DNA from: Biscogniauxia marginata
Lineage: Eukaryota; Ascomycota; Sordariomycetes; Xylariales; Xylariaceae
Reading direction: 5' to 3'
Length of the DNA: 64,000 nucleotides
Assembly: GCA_022695795.1 (NCBI GenBank)
Contig: MU404061.1
Location: 710,048 to 774,047, forward strand
Part shown: piece by piece, positions 33,302 to 45,905 of the stretch
Position numbering within the stretch: the stretch's first letter is position 1
Layout of the letters: every line of letters starts with the position of its first letter
Made by a program: the position numbers and the translations under genes
The notes under the pieces: generated by a model
What the model was told of the DNA's origin: nothing
The model's database searches: none
The model's input: the letters and a program-made list of their open reading frames with translations, nothing else

Positions 33302-34560
33302 TAAATATTATTTTAATTAAAAAAATACCTCGTTTTATAATATTATAATAACTTATTATTATTAAAAAGTAAAATTACGATGTTAAATAATAACTAAATT
33401 ATAAATAAGCTTAATATAAACTTTATAAAGTATTTTTATAAATATATAAAAAAAAACAAAAAAAACAACGCGCTTTTTAATTTTAAATAATTACGAAAAT
33501 TATTATTATAAAAAATATTATTATATTTTATATATTTAGTTATTTATTATATAAATTTTAACCTTTTAACTTTATATATTTTAATATTTTAAAATAAATA
33601 TATAATAATTATTTATAAGGTTTAATAAATTATTATTATATTTATATTATAAAAAAGATTTTTTAATTAACTTTATAAAAATTTTTATTATAATAATAAT
33701 TATTTCGAACATATAAACTAAATTTCGCGTAATTAAATTAGTTTTTTTTAATTTAAAAAAGGTTATTATTATATTACTTTTTATATAAAAAGCGCGTATA
33801 TCCTTTTTTAATCTCGATATAAATTAAGTATTTTAAAAAATTAAAAAATTTATAATAACTCGCGAGGTATTTTTATAATTTAATTATATTATAAATAAAA
33901 TTAAAAGGTATTAAAAAAGTTTTTTTATAAGTATTATAAATATTTATAGTTAACTTATAAAAATTACTTTAATATTAATATATAAAATGTTTTTATTACG
34001 AAATAAAACTATTTATTTTTAAGAGATAAATTATATTTTTAATAAATAATATAAAACTAAAAATAAGTAGTTATAAATAAAAGGATTATTTAATATAAAA
34101 AAAAGAGTAGCTTTATAAATTAAAAAGAATAATATTATAATTAATAATAAAAAAGGGGGGTTTTAAAAAAGGGTAATAACTAAATAAAAATAATATAACA
34201 TATATAATTAATTTAGTTATAATACGTGTATTTATATAACGAATAAAAATATATTTAATAATATAAAATTTAAGAAGTTATAATTAATTTTATTTATTAT
34301 TTATTTTAATTTTAAAGGGTTTTAACTCGAAAAATATAATAAATTAAATAATATAAATCACGCTTTAAAAAACCGAATATTTAATATAAAAAAAGTATTT
34401 AGTTTTTAAAGTATAAAGCTAAATAAAACGATTTAAATAATAGTAATTATTAATTAATTTTAATATAACGCAAATAATTTTTAATAATTAAAAGTATAAT
34501 AACTATAAAATTTCGTTTATAAGCTTATTTTAATTACTCACTTATATAATATGTTATTAA
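33302..34560 (+). mobile_element. Repeat X, left copy (right part of a large-TIR DNA element)
   Basis: An almost pure A+T sequence matching 50668-51343 in direct orientation, followed by an arm (34310-34560) that matches 49762-49985 in inverted orientation. Together the two copies imply an element of roughly 2 kb with inverted arms over 200 bp. No transposase is legible after RIP. The right copy has lost about 240 bp present here. Confidence 0.6.
34310..34560 (-). repeat. Inverted arm of X (right end of left copy)
   Basis: Its reverse complement aligns with 49762-49985, including TATATAAG near the tip, ACGAAATTTTATAGTTATTA and TTTATTTAGCTTTATACTTT. Differences are mostly C/T type. Confidence 0.7.
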
Positions 34561-35560
34561 ATCTTTTTAATAATAATAAATATTTTATATAAAAACTTTT
34601 ATTTTAATATTTAATTTATTAATTTTATAATTATAATAAAATAAGTACAACTTATTAAAATTAAATCTTTAAAACTGTTAATTAATAAATAAAAATATTC
34701 AAGAGATTTATTCGGTTTTCTTTCAAAGTAGTAAATTATAAAGCGATGTACTAGAAGGCGACGATGAGGAAAAAAGAGACAACGTTTAGCTACAGCAATA
34801 AAAGAAAACTCAGGGTATCAATCCCACCCGTAATATGCAAAGCCCTGCAAACCACGTGCCGGGAAACCCCTCATACGAAGCTGGTCACGTCTAATTACCA
34901 AGACAGTCTGCCGTCGCCCTCGTGTTAGGAACAACGACAACACGTGCAACGCTGTCTCGCGAAACACGAGTTTAATAATAGACCATCGCTACCTAGTCCC
35001 TCCCGTCTTGTGATTACCCTCCATCTTAAAATGAAAGGGTATCTTTGGGTCATTAGTCATCAACCAAGGAAAACCATCGCTACCGCCATATCTGTGCATT
35101 GCTACCAAACTCAATCCGAAGAAGATAAAAGGGAAATCAGTGACCCACGAGTTTCCAAGAGATAATTGACGTAAGCTAGGGCAGAGAGAGTCCCAAGCTA
35201 TGCAGTGAGCGTAGTATGGTTTGAAGCATCCCGTCATCGTAAATCAGCCAAAAGCCCCTAAACGCCAAATCGTGCCATCATATACCCCCATGCCACTATA
35301 AAATGCAAGTGTAAATTGTCCAGACAAATAGGAGATGGTATATGTCGTAAGTTGAGTAGCAATCGTTTATCATGCGTAGCTCATGCGTCGAAATTAACAA
35401 GCGAAGAAACAAAAAGCAAATGTGCGTGGTCCGAGGGTCGATATGGGTATAGCAAATGGGAGTCTGTAGCTCCTTATAAGAAGCTGTATTGTGTCATGCT
35501 AGGATGACAAACAGGTCGAGAGATCCGTTATATGCGACCCTCAAGATCATGCAGGGAGGT
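34561..35560. other. Border and 3' flank of the zinc-finger gene
   Basis: The AT-rich block ends near 34690 and GC-balanced sequence begins. Short open stretches (34944-35165, 35316-35507) overlap others on the opposite strand and show no motif. It probably holds the 3' UTR of the transcription-factor gene. Confidence 0.45.
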
Positions 35561-37608
35561 CTAATAAGCAGTTGTCGCGTTTCCCTCACTAGTGGCAACT
35601 GCCACAAGAGCCTGCAAGCGGAGCATGTTATCTTTCCCCCCCGTGCTGTTCTCCCTAGGAGGAGCGTTAGTGGTCTCTCTCGCCGGGAAACCAGGGAACT
35701 CGTTGATATTTGGGTGAATCATGCGATCCACACGGGCGATCTTCTCGGGGGGTGCGTCGGCATGAACCGTCACAGGACCATGGTACCACCCCCGGCGCTT
35801 TGACTCTCTCGAAGATGCTATAGATGGCGCAGACATTGTATGTTGGTGAAATACCCTAGGGGAAGGACTATGTACGCTAGGTGGCACATTTTCAACGATT
35901 ATAGGCTCGTTGAACCTAACTGTCGGAGGGTTTAGCCTAACGCGTTCGGCTTGCGCCTCAACAGCTTGGCTAGCTTCGCGTGCCCAGGAACTGGCAGTAT
36001 CTGTCTGTAAGGGGGTGTTAGATGTGAGATCCAGCCTTGTAAGACCTCGATGCAGGCCCATATCCCATCCGGTCGTACTCCTCTTTTCATCGGCTTCGCC
36101 AGAATTAGCCGCGGGAAGCAAGGCTGGCGGACGAGCTACCTCAGAGTCAATCATCATGGGGGATGGGTTCCGCCTCGGCGGCGATGCCGGGCGATGGGGG
36201 AGGGGACCGAAAGATTCAATCCCGGGCAACCGAAGAGTCGTGTTTTGCTGGGGTGCCGGCGCAGCAATCGGCACAGGTCCGCTACCCGGGCTTGGAAACT
36301 GGGATGGAGTAAGTACGTGGCTTAAGCGACTGCCAGGGTTGGCGGCATGGAAATTGGTAGAGTCCGGGTGCCATGTACGGCGGCGCCAGTCATCGGCGTT
36401 CGATGCCGACTCTCTCCTTGAAAATATCGAAGAAGTGGGCGAGGCGAGAACGCTACTGACGGGCGAGAAAGCAGCAGGGTTGGAGGAATTCATCGGCCCA
36501 GCACCAAACATGGGACGGCCGAGACCGGTGCCATGGGGAGATTGGAAGGGTACACTGCTAGACGGCACACTAAGCCGCCTCCCAGGGGTCCTACTACCAG
36601 CGTATAAACTGTGAGATCGCGAATGAGAGGAAGTAGGCGAAGCAACTCCCGAACCCCACCGAGGGCTACCCTGTCCAGTGGAGAAGGTAGCGGAAGTGGG
36701 CGTACTAAAATCGCTGGGAGACGCTGGTCGATACGAGTAGTTATCGTTACCGTGGGGGTAAGTCTCGATAGAAAGTCGAGATCGCGGGTCTGCCATAACC
36801 AGCGGAGGCGGGCGCCGGCGTACGTCTTCACGGGTACTGAAGTTGGATCCAACAGAGCTGATACTCGAAGTGGACAAGGATTTTGAATGCCCTCGAGCAG
36901 GTGTGCCTAAGCTGCCTCCGGTCGAAGCACGAGCCCTCCCAGGCTGACGGACCCTATCGGTTCGAATCTGTCGTTGAAATCGCGTGCCAGTAGCAGCAAG
37001 AGAGTCGATCGGTATGTCCTCATTCACGTGGACAGTTTGAGCATGCTGGCGCAAATTGTCTAATCGCGAAAAGCGTCTCGAGCAATGACATTGAAATGGT
37101 CGCTCGCCGGTATGTTTGCTAGAGCCCCCAGTTAGCACAGAACGTCCACGGCTAGTATGCAGAGAATGCCTAGATAATACCGGATGTGCCTGGCAAGATG
37201 CTCGCTCCTTGTAAAACTCAAATTACAGGGAGGATAATCAGTGCAGTAGAACCGTTGGGATTTCTTCTTTTTGTTCGACCTCGAGCCATCCGCATTCACG
37301 CTCTCGTCGTCCGACCCAGCCCCATCATCAGCCCCGTGGCCCTCTCCATCCGACTCGTCCATGTCGACATCTTCCGAGCCGCCGCGCGACTTTCGCGAGT
37401 GCTGGGAATTCTCTCGTCGGGGTGTTTTCTTCTCTTCGATGCTTTCGGGTATCTGGACGGCCTGGGGAAAAGGCGAGGTGGGGAGAGGACGCTGGCCGAA
37501 GGTGGCTTTCGTGGGGGTCGGCGTGGTGGGCGATGGCACCATGGCTTCGTCCTTCCTCACCTCTATCGTCATCGGCGTGTTAACGGGGCGAAAAGCTGCA
37601 GCCATCAT
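35561..37608 (-). CDS. C2H2 zinc-finger transcription factor (Usv1/Rgm1-like finger pair)
   Basis: Exon 1 (37608-37181) and exon 2 (37118-35561) join in phase 2 across a 62-bp intron (GTATTA donor at 37180, CTAAC branch point, CTAG acceptor), which splits the first finger at HIR|KHTGERP. The product is 661 residues. The N-terminal third is acidic and Ser/Pro-rich (about 80-103) with the basic run KKKK (113-116). Finger 1 has C122, C128, H141 and H145 (C-x5-C-x12-H-x3-H). Finger 2 has C153, C155, H168 and H173 with an unusual C-x1-C. A long Ser/Pro-rich, probably disordered tail follows. The N-terminal finger pair followed by QTVHVNED is typical of a conserved ascomycete regulator related to yeast stress/carbon regulators such as Usv1. 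This is from memory and the exact orthology is unsure. ATG 37605 has better context than 37608. Confidence 0.88.
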
Positions 37609-40100
37609 GTAGTGTCTCAACGGGACCTCGAGGATTTGGCTGACAAGAGAGAGCCCAGATGGAACGAGAACCGCTTCGTAGTACAGTAGTCGGCTCCCCG
37701 GGATGTCCTGTGTCTACACTAGTACGGGATAAGGGGAGCGGAGGCTGCGGAGATAAGATGTTTTGCACAAATTAATAGATGGGCAGCCAGGGCGGAGGCG
37801 GGATGGGCGGTGGGGGGAAGAGAGGGGGAAGAGAATGAAACGCCGTCTCAAGTCATCCGAAGACGTATCCCATAAGAAGCGTCCTTGACGGGTGGCGGAG
37901 AGTTAGCAGGCGGCGTCGTTATCTTGTATTCTACTGCGATGCGTTGTGCTATAAGAGACGCTCGGTGGGGGCAGCGGCTGAAGCTGAGACGGGGCCAGTA
38001 AGTGACAAATTCTTGGGCGTTTAGGCCTTGAGGACGGACGTGCGACCGGTGCGACGATGCAACGATGCGCCAACGCCGGATGATATCGACGACGGAATTA
38101 TGCAGCGAGTTGGGCTCTCTCTAGCCAGTTATCGTGTTCATCTCAATGACGAGTCAGAGCAGAGTGCCTGGACTGGGCAACGAACCAACCACCGGAAAGG
38201 CTGGATCCAGATGCGGGAGTTGGAGTAGATCAAGTCGAGAACAGATTCTGCCGATTGGAGGGGGATACCGCAGAGAAAACTACCCAAGTAAAGTATAGAC
38301 CAAAGGTTGGCGAAATGAAATATGTTATTGATATCGTGATTGCTGTCGTAGTTGTTGTCTCCCTTGGCTTCCGGTTTTTTCCTCTTGGAAGCGTCGTTGG
38401 CTTGGGAAAAGGAATTTCAATATTGCCGCGCAGATCGCGAGTGGCAAGAGAAGAGGCGAGGCAGGTTGGCACACGGAGAGAGAGAGAGAGAGAAAAGAAA
38501 TGTGTGTGTGTGTGTGTGCGAGTGTGTGTGCGAGTGTGTGTGCGAGTGTGTGTGGGTGTATGTGGGAGAGAGAATGGAGGGAGGGAGACAGTAGAAGGAT
38601 AACCCAAAGCGGGAAATGTTGGAGGGGCAATTGAAGCAAGATGATGAGATGGACAGGATGGGACGGTTGGCTTGTGAATAATAATGATGCCTTAGTTTGG
38701 TTAGTTAGACAAGGCCAAAGCCAAAACTACCTCTCTCTCCCTGCCAGGGCCCAGGGGTGAGGGAGAGGGAGGGGGGGCAAAGCAAAGGTCTCACTCCCTT
38801 AAAGTCCGAACAGCAACAGGGACGCTGGGGAAGGGAAAAGCTTGGCAGTATGGGATTATGTACGTAAACAGTTGGGCTATACGAAGAGTGTGCCTGGTAA
38901 AGTGGATAGGTGATGTGTGATTACTGCTCCGCCATCTAATTCGTCAACACGCAAAGGTGGGCGGCGAGACGACGAGGGGGGGAGAGAATAAGACGAGACG
39001 GTCTACGGGCTGATGAGGTGGAAGAGATAAAAGACGTGGGACGAAGACGAGGCTGGGACAGATACCTACAGATGCACCGAGGGGACCGAAGCTGGAGGTA
39101 CGTAAGTATGTACAGGAGTACATCTGCTTACATGTTAGACCAGGCCGTTAGATAACTATAACTACTAAAGTATATATATGCATGTGTATGTGTGGAGAGG
39201 AAGGAATGCGGCATGCGGAGTCTCGTAGCTTGTCCCAATTGCATGGCAACAGTTTATCAATTTATCAATCACTTATTATTCACACTATTAATTAATTATT
39301 TGATGATAGAATTCGTTTTCTTCTTTGCTTTTTTTTCTTACTCTTCTTATTACGCGGCCAGAGAAAAAGTAAAGGCTGAATCTTACCTACCTTAGGTATA
39401 TAAAGTACTCAAGTCGGGTATATTAAATGTACACAGGTACCATACTAAGCAACCTGTGCTAGCCTTATTAGTAAGTACATACATATATAATCCATACATA
39501 TAGTACGTAAGGTAGGTACGCGATGAAAATGGCCTGATTTAGCACCTAGGTACAGTAGTGAGAAAGGTACCTTAAAGAGGGGTTTCGTCTCGTCTAACCT
39601 AGCTCTTCCCTGGGACGAGGGGTAGAGAAGAAAGTGACAGGGGTTCCCACCTTCTCTGAAAAATACAAGGTAGGGATTGCCCTAGGGCTGATTGTAGCGG
39701 TGATGTGTTACACTAAGTTAGCCTGGTACCTGCCTACGAGTAAAAGTTCGCCGCTACCAAACCCTACCAAACCCTACCCCTTCGTCGCTAATGCTCAGCA
39801 TAGTTAGCCGTCATCATAGACATCATCGCTCCCGTCCCGACGGTCAGGAAACCAAAGTTGCTCTGCATTACATAACCGGTACGTACAGTACATAGGCTTG
39901 CGTGTAGGTACTACACTAAGGTAGGTACTTACGTGGTTGCTTACGCCTTGTTTGTTTCATAACCGCTTTCTCCAGGCCTGCTCGACATGCAGCCCGCTTC
40001 TAAAAATACAGAAACAGATCACGACGGCGACTGTCGCATCTTAAGACACGCCACTTCACAACACCACGGCAGAGCACATTTTCTTCCTAATAAGCTTACC
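37609..40100. other. Long upstream region of the zinc-finger gene
   Basis: No convincing gene was found. The first part is pyrimidine-rich on the minus strand, as fungal 5' UTRs often are. It holds the GA/TG microsatellite, a G/A-rich hairpin-like segment near 38731-38775, and several GGTAGGTA/TACCTA motifs between 39385 and 39935. Confidence 0.5.
38478..38565. repeat. Compound (GA)n-(TG)n / GAGTGTGTGTGC microsatellite
   Basis: A run of AGAG is followed by TGTG and then three to four 12-bp units GAGTGTGTGTGC, ending near 38565. It lies about 0.9 kb upstream of the zinc-finger start codon. It creates overlapping low-complexity open frames on both strands that are not genes. Confidence 0.9.
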
Positions 40101-42600
40101 TTACTTCACCTTGTCCTAAGACAATGCCACCCAGGTCAGCTGTTCTAGATCGTCATTCATTCATATTAAGCCGCCGACCACCTTCTCGCCCAGCCTCATC
40201 ATTAGCCGGTTTCCAATCCTGAATCCAAACCCCGAGAGGGCCAAAGTCATACTGATGTTCTTCCTGCCTGCCTGGTCCCTCTCGCTTCCTTCGACTCTTC
40301 CTGTCAGCCCTGTGAGTTTTTCCGGTGATCCTGGAGGCCCTTCCAACGATGCGATGCTCCTCCATCTTTGCCGTAGACCCCGGCTTGTATTGGAAGGCTG
40401 AGGCTAGGCTGCGTGCGATCTTGACGATCGGGAGTTCGGCCATGATCTACAAGGTCTTGGCAGGCTCTGACGCAACAGCTATCTACACTAATTGATGTTA
40501 GTTTTGATATGAACCGCTCCAATTGCCAGATATCGAAATATTGTCCTCTCAGAGGACGACTTGGTGGACCTTGGTGTTCCTGACAGCTGAAACCTGCCTT
40601 CTGGAACCACCATTCCCTGTAGTTCACGTTGCTAGTTGGATGTCGGTCCTGCATGGAAAAGGCACGTATGCCTAGGTGCAGCCAAAAGGCGTCCAGCTGA
40701 CGACCGAGGGCCACACCACCATCAGCCATCAACCTGCCTTCTCCACTGGCTTAGGTATGTACATACTTGCCTTCGCTCGCACGGCGCCTCTCTCGCGCCA
40801 CTAGACAGCCAGTCGTTATCTGGGTCGAGGGCCGTAGTATTCTAGCTACCTACGGTAGATAGGCGGCCTATGTCGTCCACCGTTTCACCGCCATACGATG
40901 CGTCAGGTCCAAGTTCTCGCTGTCCACTCCTCGATTCGCACCACGACGGTAGGCCAGCGCGTACCATAGCCTCTTGTCGCTCCGGCCCAGTCCTCGCGGT
41001 TGGTGTACCTGGTGATCCATTGTTTGCCACTTGCGCACTCAGCAGTCCGTCAGCGGGATTGGGTCTACACGATGATATGTGTCGCACTCATCTCACTACC
41101 CATCTCGTTGCGGCAACCCGGCTCAGTTGTCATGTCTGCGATGCCTCGAAATGTGGTGGCTATCTGCCAGCCCAGCATTGAAATGATGTGAGATGGGAAG
41201 GTCATACGTGCTCGCTGTGCGATGGTGATGCTGAACTGCCGAGCTTATCGTGGCTGTCTCCGGAGAAGTCGTCGACGCCACGTCCAAGCACACAGTGTGT
41301 GTAGGTGTGTGTGTGTGGTTTTACAGTTTCATGTACTTGTGTCACCAGAATTTCCAGAATCCGAGCCCCTGGCGGAACCAGGTTGCTCAGCTGCGAGAAT
41401 ATAGTGCGCCAAGCCAGTCTTGGTTTTTGTGTTACATGCAGTATCGTCGCATTGGCGATGAGGGATGAGGGACAATTGACAAAGCAGCGCCAGCTCACGC
41501 CTACGTGCCCCTCCCCCGCCATTATTTGATCTCAACTCGGGCCAAACATTATCGATAACCACGGAATCCTTGGCCAATGTCGGCTTGGCGGCATATTGCA
41601 AATACCAACTCGGTTTCCTACGGATCCAATGACATATATGACAGCTCATTAACGTCGCTGGGCTGTTAATTGCCTACCATCATTGTTTGCCCAACCAGCT
41701 GCCCGGTCGGTTTACCGGCATGGGCAAATTTACCTCCACCTGCTGCTGTGCCGGATCACTCAGCATCGACCTACCTCCGCCTCCGGGGTCAAAGGTTCTG
41801 TGTTCCTGCGGATGTTCCTGGGGGTAAATTAGCATGCCCGTATAGAGACTTTCCGACCTGCAGGTTTGACTCGAACTGTACAGGATCACACAAAACGCCA
41901 ATAAGCACCGTTGGGTATGGTATTCAATGCGCACAGCTGGCGCCGTCGGGACCGAGACCGACGACCATGACGATCCTGCGACAGGGGGTGTACTTTTACC
42001 GTCACGAGACTTGTCGAGATCTACAATACGACGGAGTAATCCCCATCCCGGAACAAATTTCCATCTCTAAATTTTCCAGCCTTAGTAGTTGTGGCTTTGA
42101 GGGTCTAGTGCACTTGGGACTCGTTGTGCCTCCTACCTATTCGTTCGTGGGCTTCGCCCGATAATTTCCGCGCCGATACTCAGCCCAGCCAGCCTCTTGT
42201 CTGCCTACATTCAATCCAGCCCAGAGACGATTTGTTTCCTTGCACTTTGGAGGGTTGTCTCGCGGACACTGCTGCGCCGCCCTAACCAATCAACCTGCAT
42301 CATGCAAGGCACAAATACCATAACCACCAACCTTCCTATCGTCTTACGTATAATCCCCCGCTTATCACCGGTATCGTTCGGTCCTTGCGGCCCTAGTTGC
42401 GCCCGCCTTATGTCCCGCACAGAAATTAAGATGCAAGGCTCTCGAGGTTCTGAGATTCCTACGCCTCAACGACCAGACTGTCAGACAGTTCCTGGCCCCC
42501 AATCGTCTTTGACTCTCGCCCACAGTATAAGCCGATATATGTAAATAGCGGCTGTCACTCCACAGCAGTACTCTTCAGTACTGACAATTTTCTATTTCAA
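40101..42600. other. Non-coding stretch with chance open frames
   Basis: Open frames on both strands (for example 40153-40443 minus, 41670-42164 plus) are low-complexity or lack an ATG and recognisable domains. A TG-rich microsatellite is near 41293-41318. I see no gene I can support. Confidence 0.4.
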
Positions 42601-45600
42601 GTGAAATCGCCCGAAGCTTCAATGCGCAAATCATGTTTATTTCTTTAGAACACCCAAGTTCCATGGTTTGTTAGTTCCTTATTCCAGATGCATGTACCCC
42701 TGTACACGCATGTTCTGTTCCTTGGACTCGTCCACTTTTTTATGTTCTTGCGTGCTCGCTCACGCACAACCTTTTTAAGTTCTTTTTGATGAACTTTGCT
42801 TTTGTCTTTATCCCCTGTTCCACATCAAGAAGACTGACTGCCCTATGGCGTTTTTTTCTTCCACCTCTAGCGGACGCCATCTCTACCTATCTCGCTAGCT
42901 AGACCTTTACTCGGGTCTTGACCGCTACTCTCAGATGTCTCAACCTGGTATCTTCTATTTCCACTTGGATCCTATTCTTCAAGGCTCACGCTAGATGATT
43001 TCGCCCGCTACGGCACGACTTCGTAGCCAAGCTGGCCCAGAGTGCCTACCATGTCATCCAACGTGCGTTTTCTTCCGACCTCCTCCTCAGGCTCGTGCGC
43101 ATCCGATGAGTTATGGATTTATGTGGGCCGACATATGTAACATACGGAGCCCCGTCTCATCACCGAAGGGACGAGGAGAAAACTCTACGCTCCGCTACGA
43201 CTATTCGTCAACCGTAAAAATAGTGGTAGATATCCATACATAGCTAGCTACATACACTAGGTACGCATGTATGTGAGTAAGCCCATCGGGTAGTAATAGG
43301 TGGTGATTCTAGACGTCTTGCACGTGTGGTACCTTTATACATGCATATCTACCTACCTATCTACATACCTTCCGATCGACCGACCTTGCCTCATAGAGGT
43401 AGGTATGGAAATAGGCCGCCTATAGGTTTTGTCAGCAGGGCCATATGCAAAGCACGCACAATTAGATATGTATAGCCACCCCATGTTTTAACATTGGTAT
43501 CCATAGATACCCACCTAAGCTGTCCTCGTTATACAGACGACAGGTATCCCTCTCCGTGTATCAGTTCTCGTCTCCCTGTTCGTTCATTTTCTCGGTCAAT
43601 CCAGGGGCTCTGAGTGGTGGCAGGTAGGTAGGGTAAGGCAAAAAGGGTAACTTGGGCATGCCAATTGTATGTAGGTATGCCCACACCACACATCCCAAAG
43701 GCGCAGCAGCCAGTCAGTCGAGCAGCGAGACGCAAGACGCACGCACACACGCAGCAACCTAACCCACCTTTTAACAAATCTACACTACTAAACTAAACAC
43801 CTGCCTGCCCCGCGGCCCCCGCTTCGATTGAATTTGTTGCGTCACTATGTCTCAGAAAAGGTAGGAAAGGAAGGAAAGAAAACATGAAAACTAGAGTGAA
43901 AATTACGGGGCTCTCCCGTCGATCGGTCGGGCTCGTGCGCTGCGCATGCTGGGGAAAAGGGAGGAGGGGTGAAATTTTTTTGTTTTTTTTTTCGGGGCTG
44001 GTGATGGTGATGGTGATGGTGTCGTGATGTTAATAGTCACGATGGTCGGTCACGATTGCCGTGTAGAGCTACGCACATAAATAGAGACGGGGTTTTATTT
44101 AATCGATGTAGGTATGTCTTGGAGCGGGAGTGTAGTAGATTAAAGACAAGTATGTCTGTGTGTATGTATGTAGGTTACATATACACATTTATACAAACCT
44201 ACCTCCAATATATGGACCTGCCCCTCCCCCCCTTTTTTTTTTCATTTGGTCGTATATACTGCTGTTGTTATTGATGTTGAAATTTCAGTGTAACGTATGT
44301 AACTCCGGTGATCGAAGAAAAAAGGTACTAGGTTGGTAGGTTGGTTACCTTACTTAGGTATATGTACGTAATGTGCCTCCTTGAATTTAGATATATAGAG
44401 GGAAGTACTATTATGATGGATGATGCTTGGCCCTTTCATATGTCTGGGTGTTGCCGTGCGGTCCGAGACTTAGATTATGTGCTATGTATACCCGAGGACT
44501 AGCAGCTCCGGGGGGGAAGGAGGGGGGCCCCTCGATATGAGGGGTTTTGCTACCGGTCCGGCTTCGGTTTGGGATGTTATGTTTTTGTGGGTAATACAAT
44601 ATGGCATATTGGACTTTATGAAGGAGGGATTAACATAGGACGAGGAAGAGAGAAAATATGTTAGGTGTGCAGGTTTTAGTCACTTAATATAAAATATTTA
44701 TTTATTCCTGTGCTGTCCTTTTTTTGCTACTGGCTGTAAGATTCAACTCTCAAATTATACATCAGGGGAGAGAGGTAGTTTCTGCCAAAATACTAGTATA
44801 TATACCTAATATGGAGCCCGCCATATACTAGGGCTCTTGTTTGGAAAATAACAACATGTTGGAGTTACGTATAATATACATCACCTTATAGTCCTCACTA
44901 TTAAGAGGCTAATGATTTGAGTACAGAGCAGTAGGTAGTCCAGACTAATTCACAGCGATAAATAGGTAGTAATCGCCTTGAAGGTATTGAGAGAGTCTAA
45001 AGAATAGTGGTATCTTAATAGCGAATTTGTACACCTATCTCCTCTCAATCTACCTTACACATTCACTCCCTTGACGCTCCCGTTCTCATGTTCTAGGCCC
45101 ATATTACACGTGGCTTCCTAGGTTCAAGTAGAAATTCGTTTAAGGTCTCAATATAAAAATTTATTCATGTCTTGAATAATAATGTAAAGCTGTAACATTG
45201 ACTCGACATTGTTTAAATTACATTAAGACTGAAGTCTAAGAATAAGAGTAGGGACAGGGAGTATTGAAAGCTAGAATAGAGTCACTAAATATTGTATTAC
45301 CTTTCTTATGACGCTAAGTGGATTTCATGAATCGGTCAAGGTTGATTCTAGGAAATGTATAAACAAATCTTGATACTTGAGTCAAAAAGGAAACTTTATC
45401 ATTAGAAACCAAGTTTCTCAAGGAGGCCTTACACGGAAAATAAACGGGATTAAACAAGGGGCTTAAAGGAAAATGATTAGTTACGAGTAAATTCCCAGTA
45501 GTTATATCTTTTAATACAGTTAAACTCTTTGGTAATATTTCATGTTTTTACCTCTTTACTTTAAAACATGTAATAACGAAAAGTGTACCAGTCTTCAACT

Positions 45601-45688
45601 TCATAGCTACCTGTCTATAATTCTACGTGCGAAGTTTGTACCCTGAACTTATGGCCGTGACAATATGAACGATGGTTTGGTCGTCCTG
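42601..45688. other. Non-coding stretch rich in short repeats
   Basis: It contains clusters of TACC/GGTA-type motifs (about 43240-43410, 43620-43680, 44105-44200, 44330-44360), a GGTGAT hexanucleotide run near 43999-44025 and homopolymer T and C tracts. From about 44650 it is moderately AT-rich. No gene or RNA was recognised. Confidence 0.4.
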
Positions 45689-45905
45689 TTACAGAATATC
45701 CGTTTCAGCACCCGCTTCAAGGTTCTTGAAGAGTTTGAATGTGTTGTTCAATTCGCCATAGTCTAGATAATTCTCAAGCGCTGTGGCACCCTGGGCGTAC
45801 GAATATTGACATCCGCGCCGAACTCATTCAGCGTATTCAAACAACTGACACCATTTGGTGTGTGCATCGCCAGGTGGATTGCTGTGCGCCTTTCCTCTTT
45901 CAAGA
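45689..45905 (-). pseudogene. Ankyrin-repeat protein fragment with frameshift
   Basis: The minus strand reads RRTAIHLAMHTPNGV, then FGADVNIRTPR, a classic ankyrin helix-turn-helix and loop. The frame then breaks. Shifting one base in a GGG run (about 45787-45793) restores ATALENYLDYGELNN and a charged tail to a TAA at 45691-45689. Upstream sequence has no recognisable repeat, so this is the 3' remnant of a once larger gene. Ankyrin proteins are protein-interaction scaffolds and are often in copy-variable fungal families. A sequencing error at the G run is the alternative. Confidence 0.5.

Noticed and set aside
5517..34690. Centromere
   Set aside because: AT-rich nested retroelement blocks are centromere-like in some fungi, but the block is interrupted by genes within 15-30 kb and ordinary accessory compartments look the same; sequence alone cannot decide.
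35910..36614. 234-codon plus-strand open frame
   Set aside because: It is the antisense shadow of the GC-rich, Ser/Pro-rich exon 2 of the zinc-finger gene.
37186..37689. Plus-strand frames opposite exon 1 of the zinc-finger gene
   Set aside because: Shadow of the coding exon; no domain.
38230..38639. His/Thr- and Arg/Glu-rich open frames on both strands
   Set aside because: They are translations of the GA/TG microsatellite.
40153..40732. Overlapping minus-strand frames
   Set aside because: Two frames compete, composition is low-complexity, and neither has a recognisable domain.
41670..42164. 164-codon plus-strand open stretch with several cysteines
   Set aside because: It has no ATG near its start and no signal peptide, splice acceptor or family resemblance.
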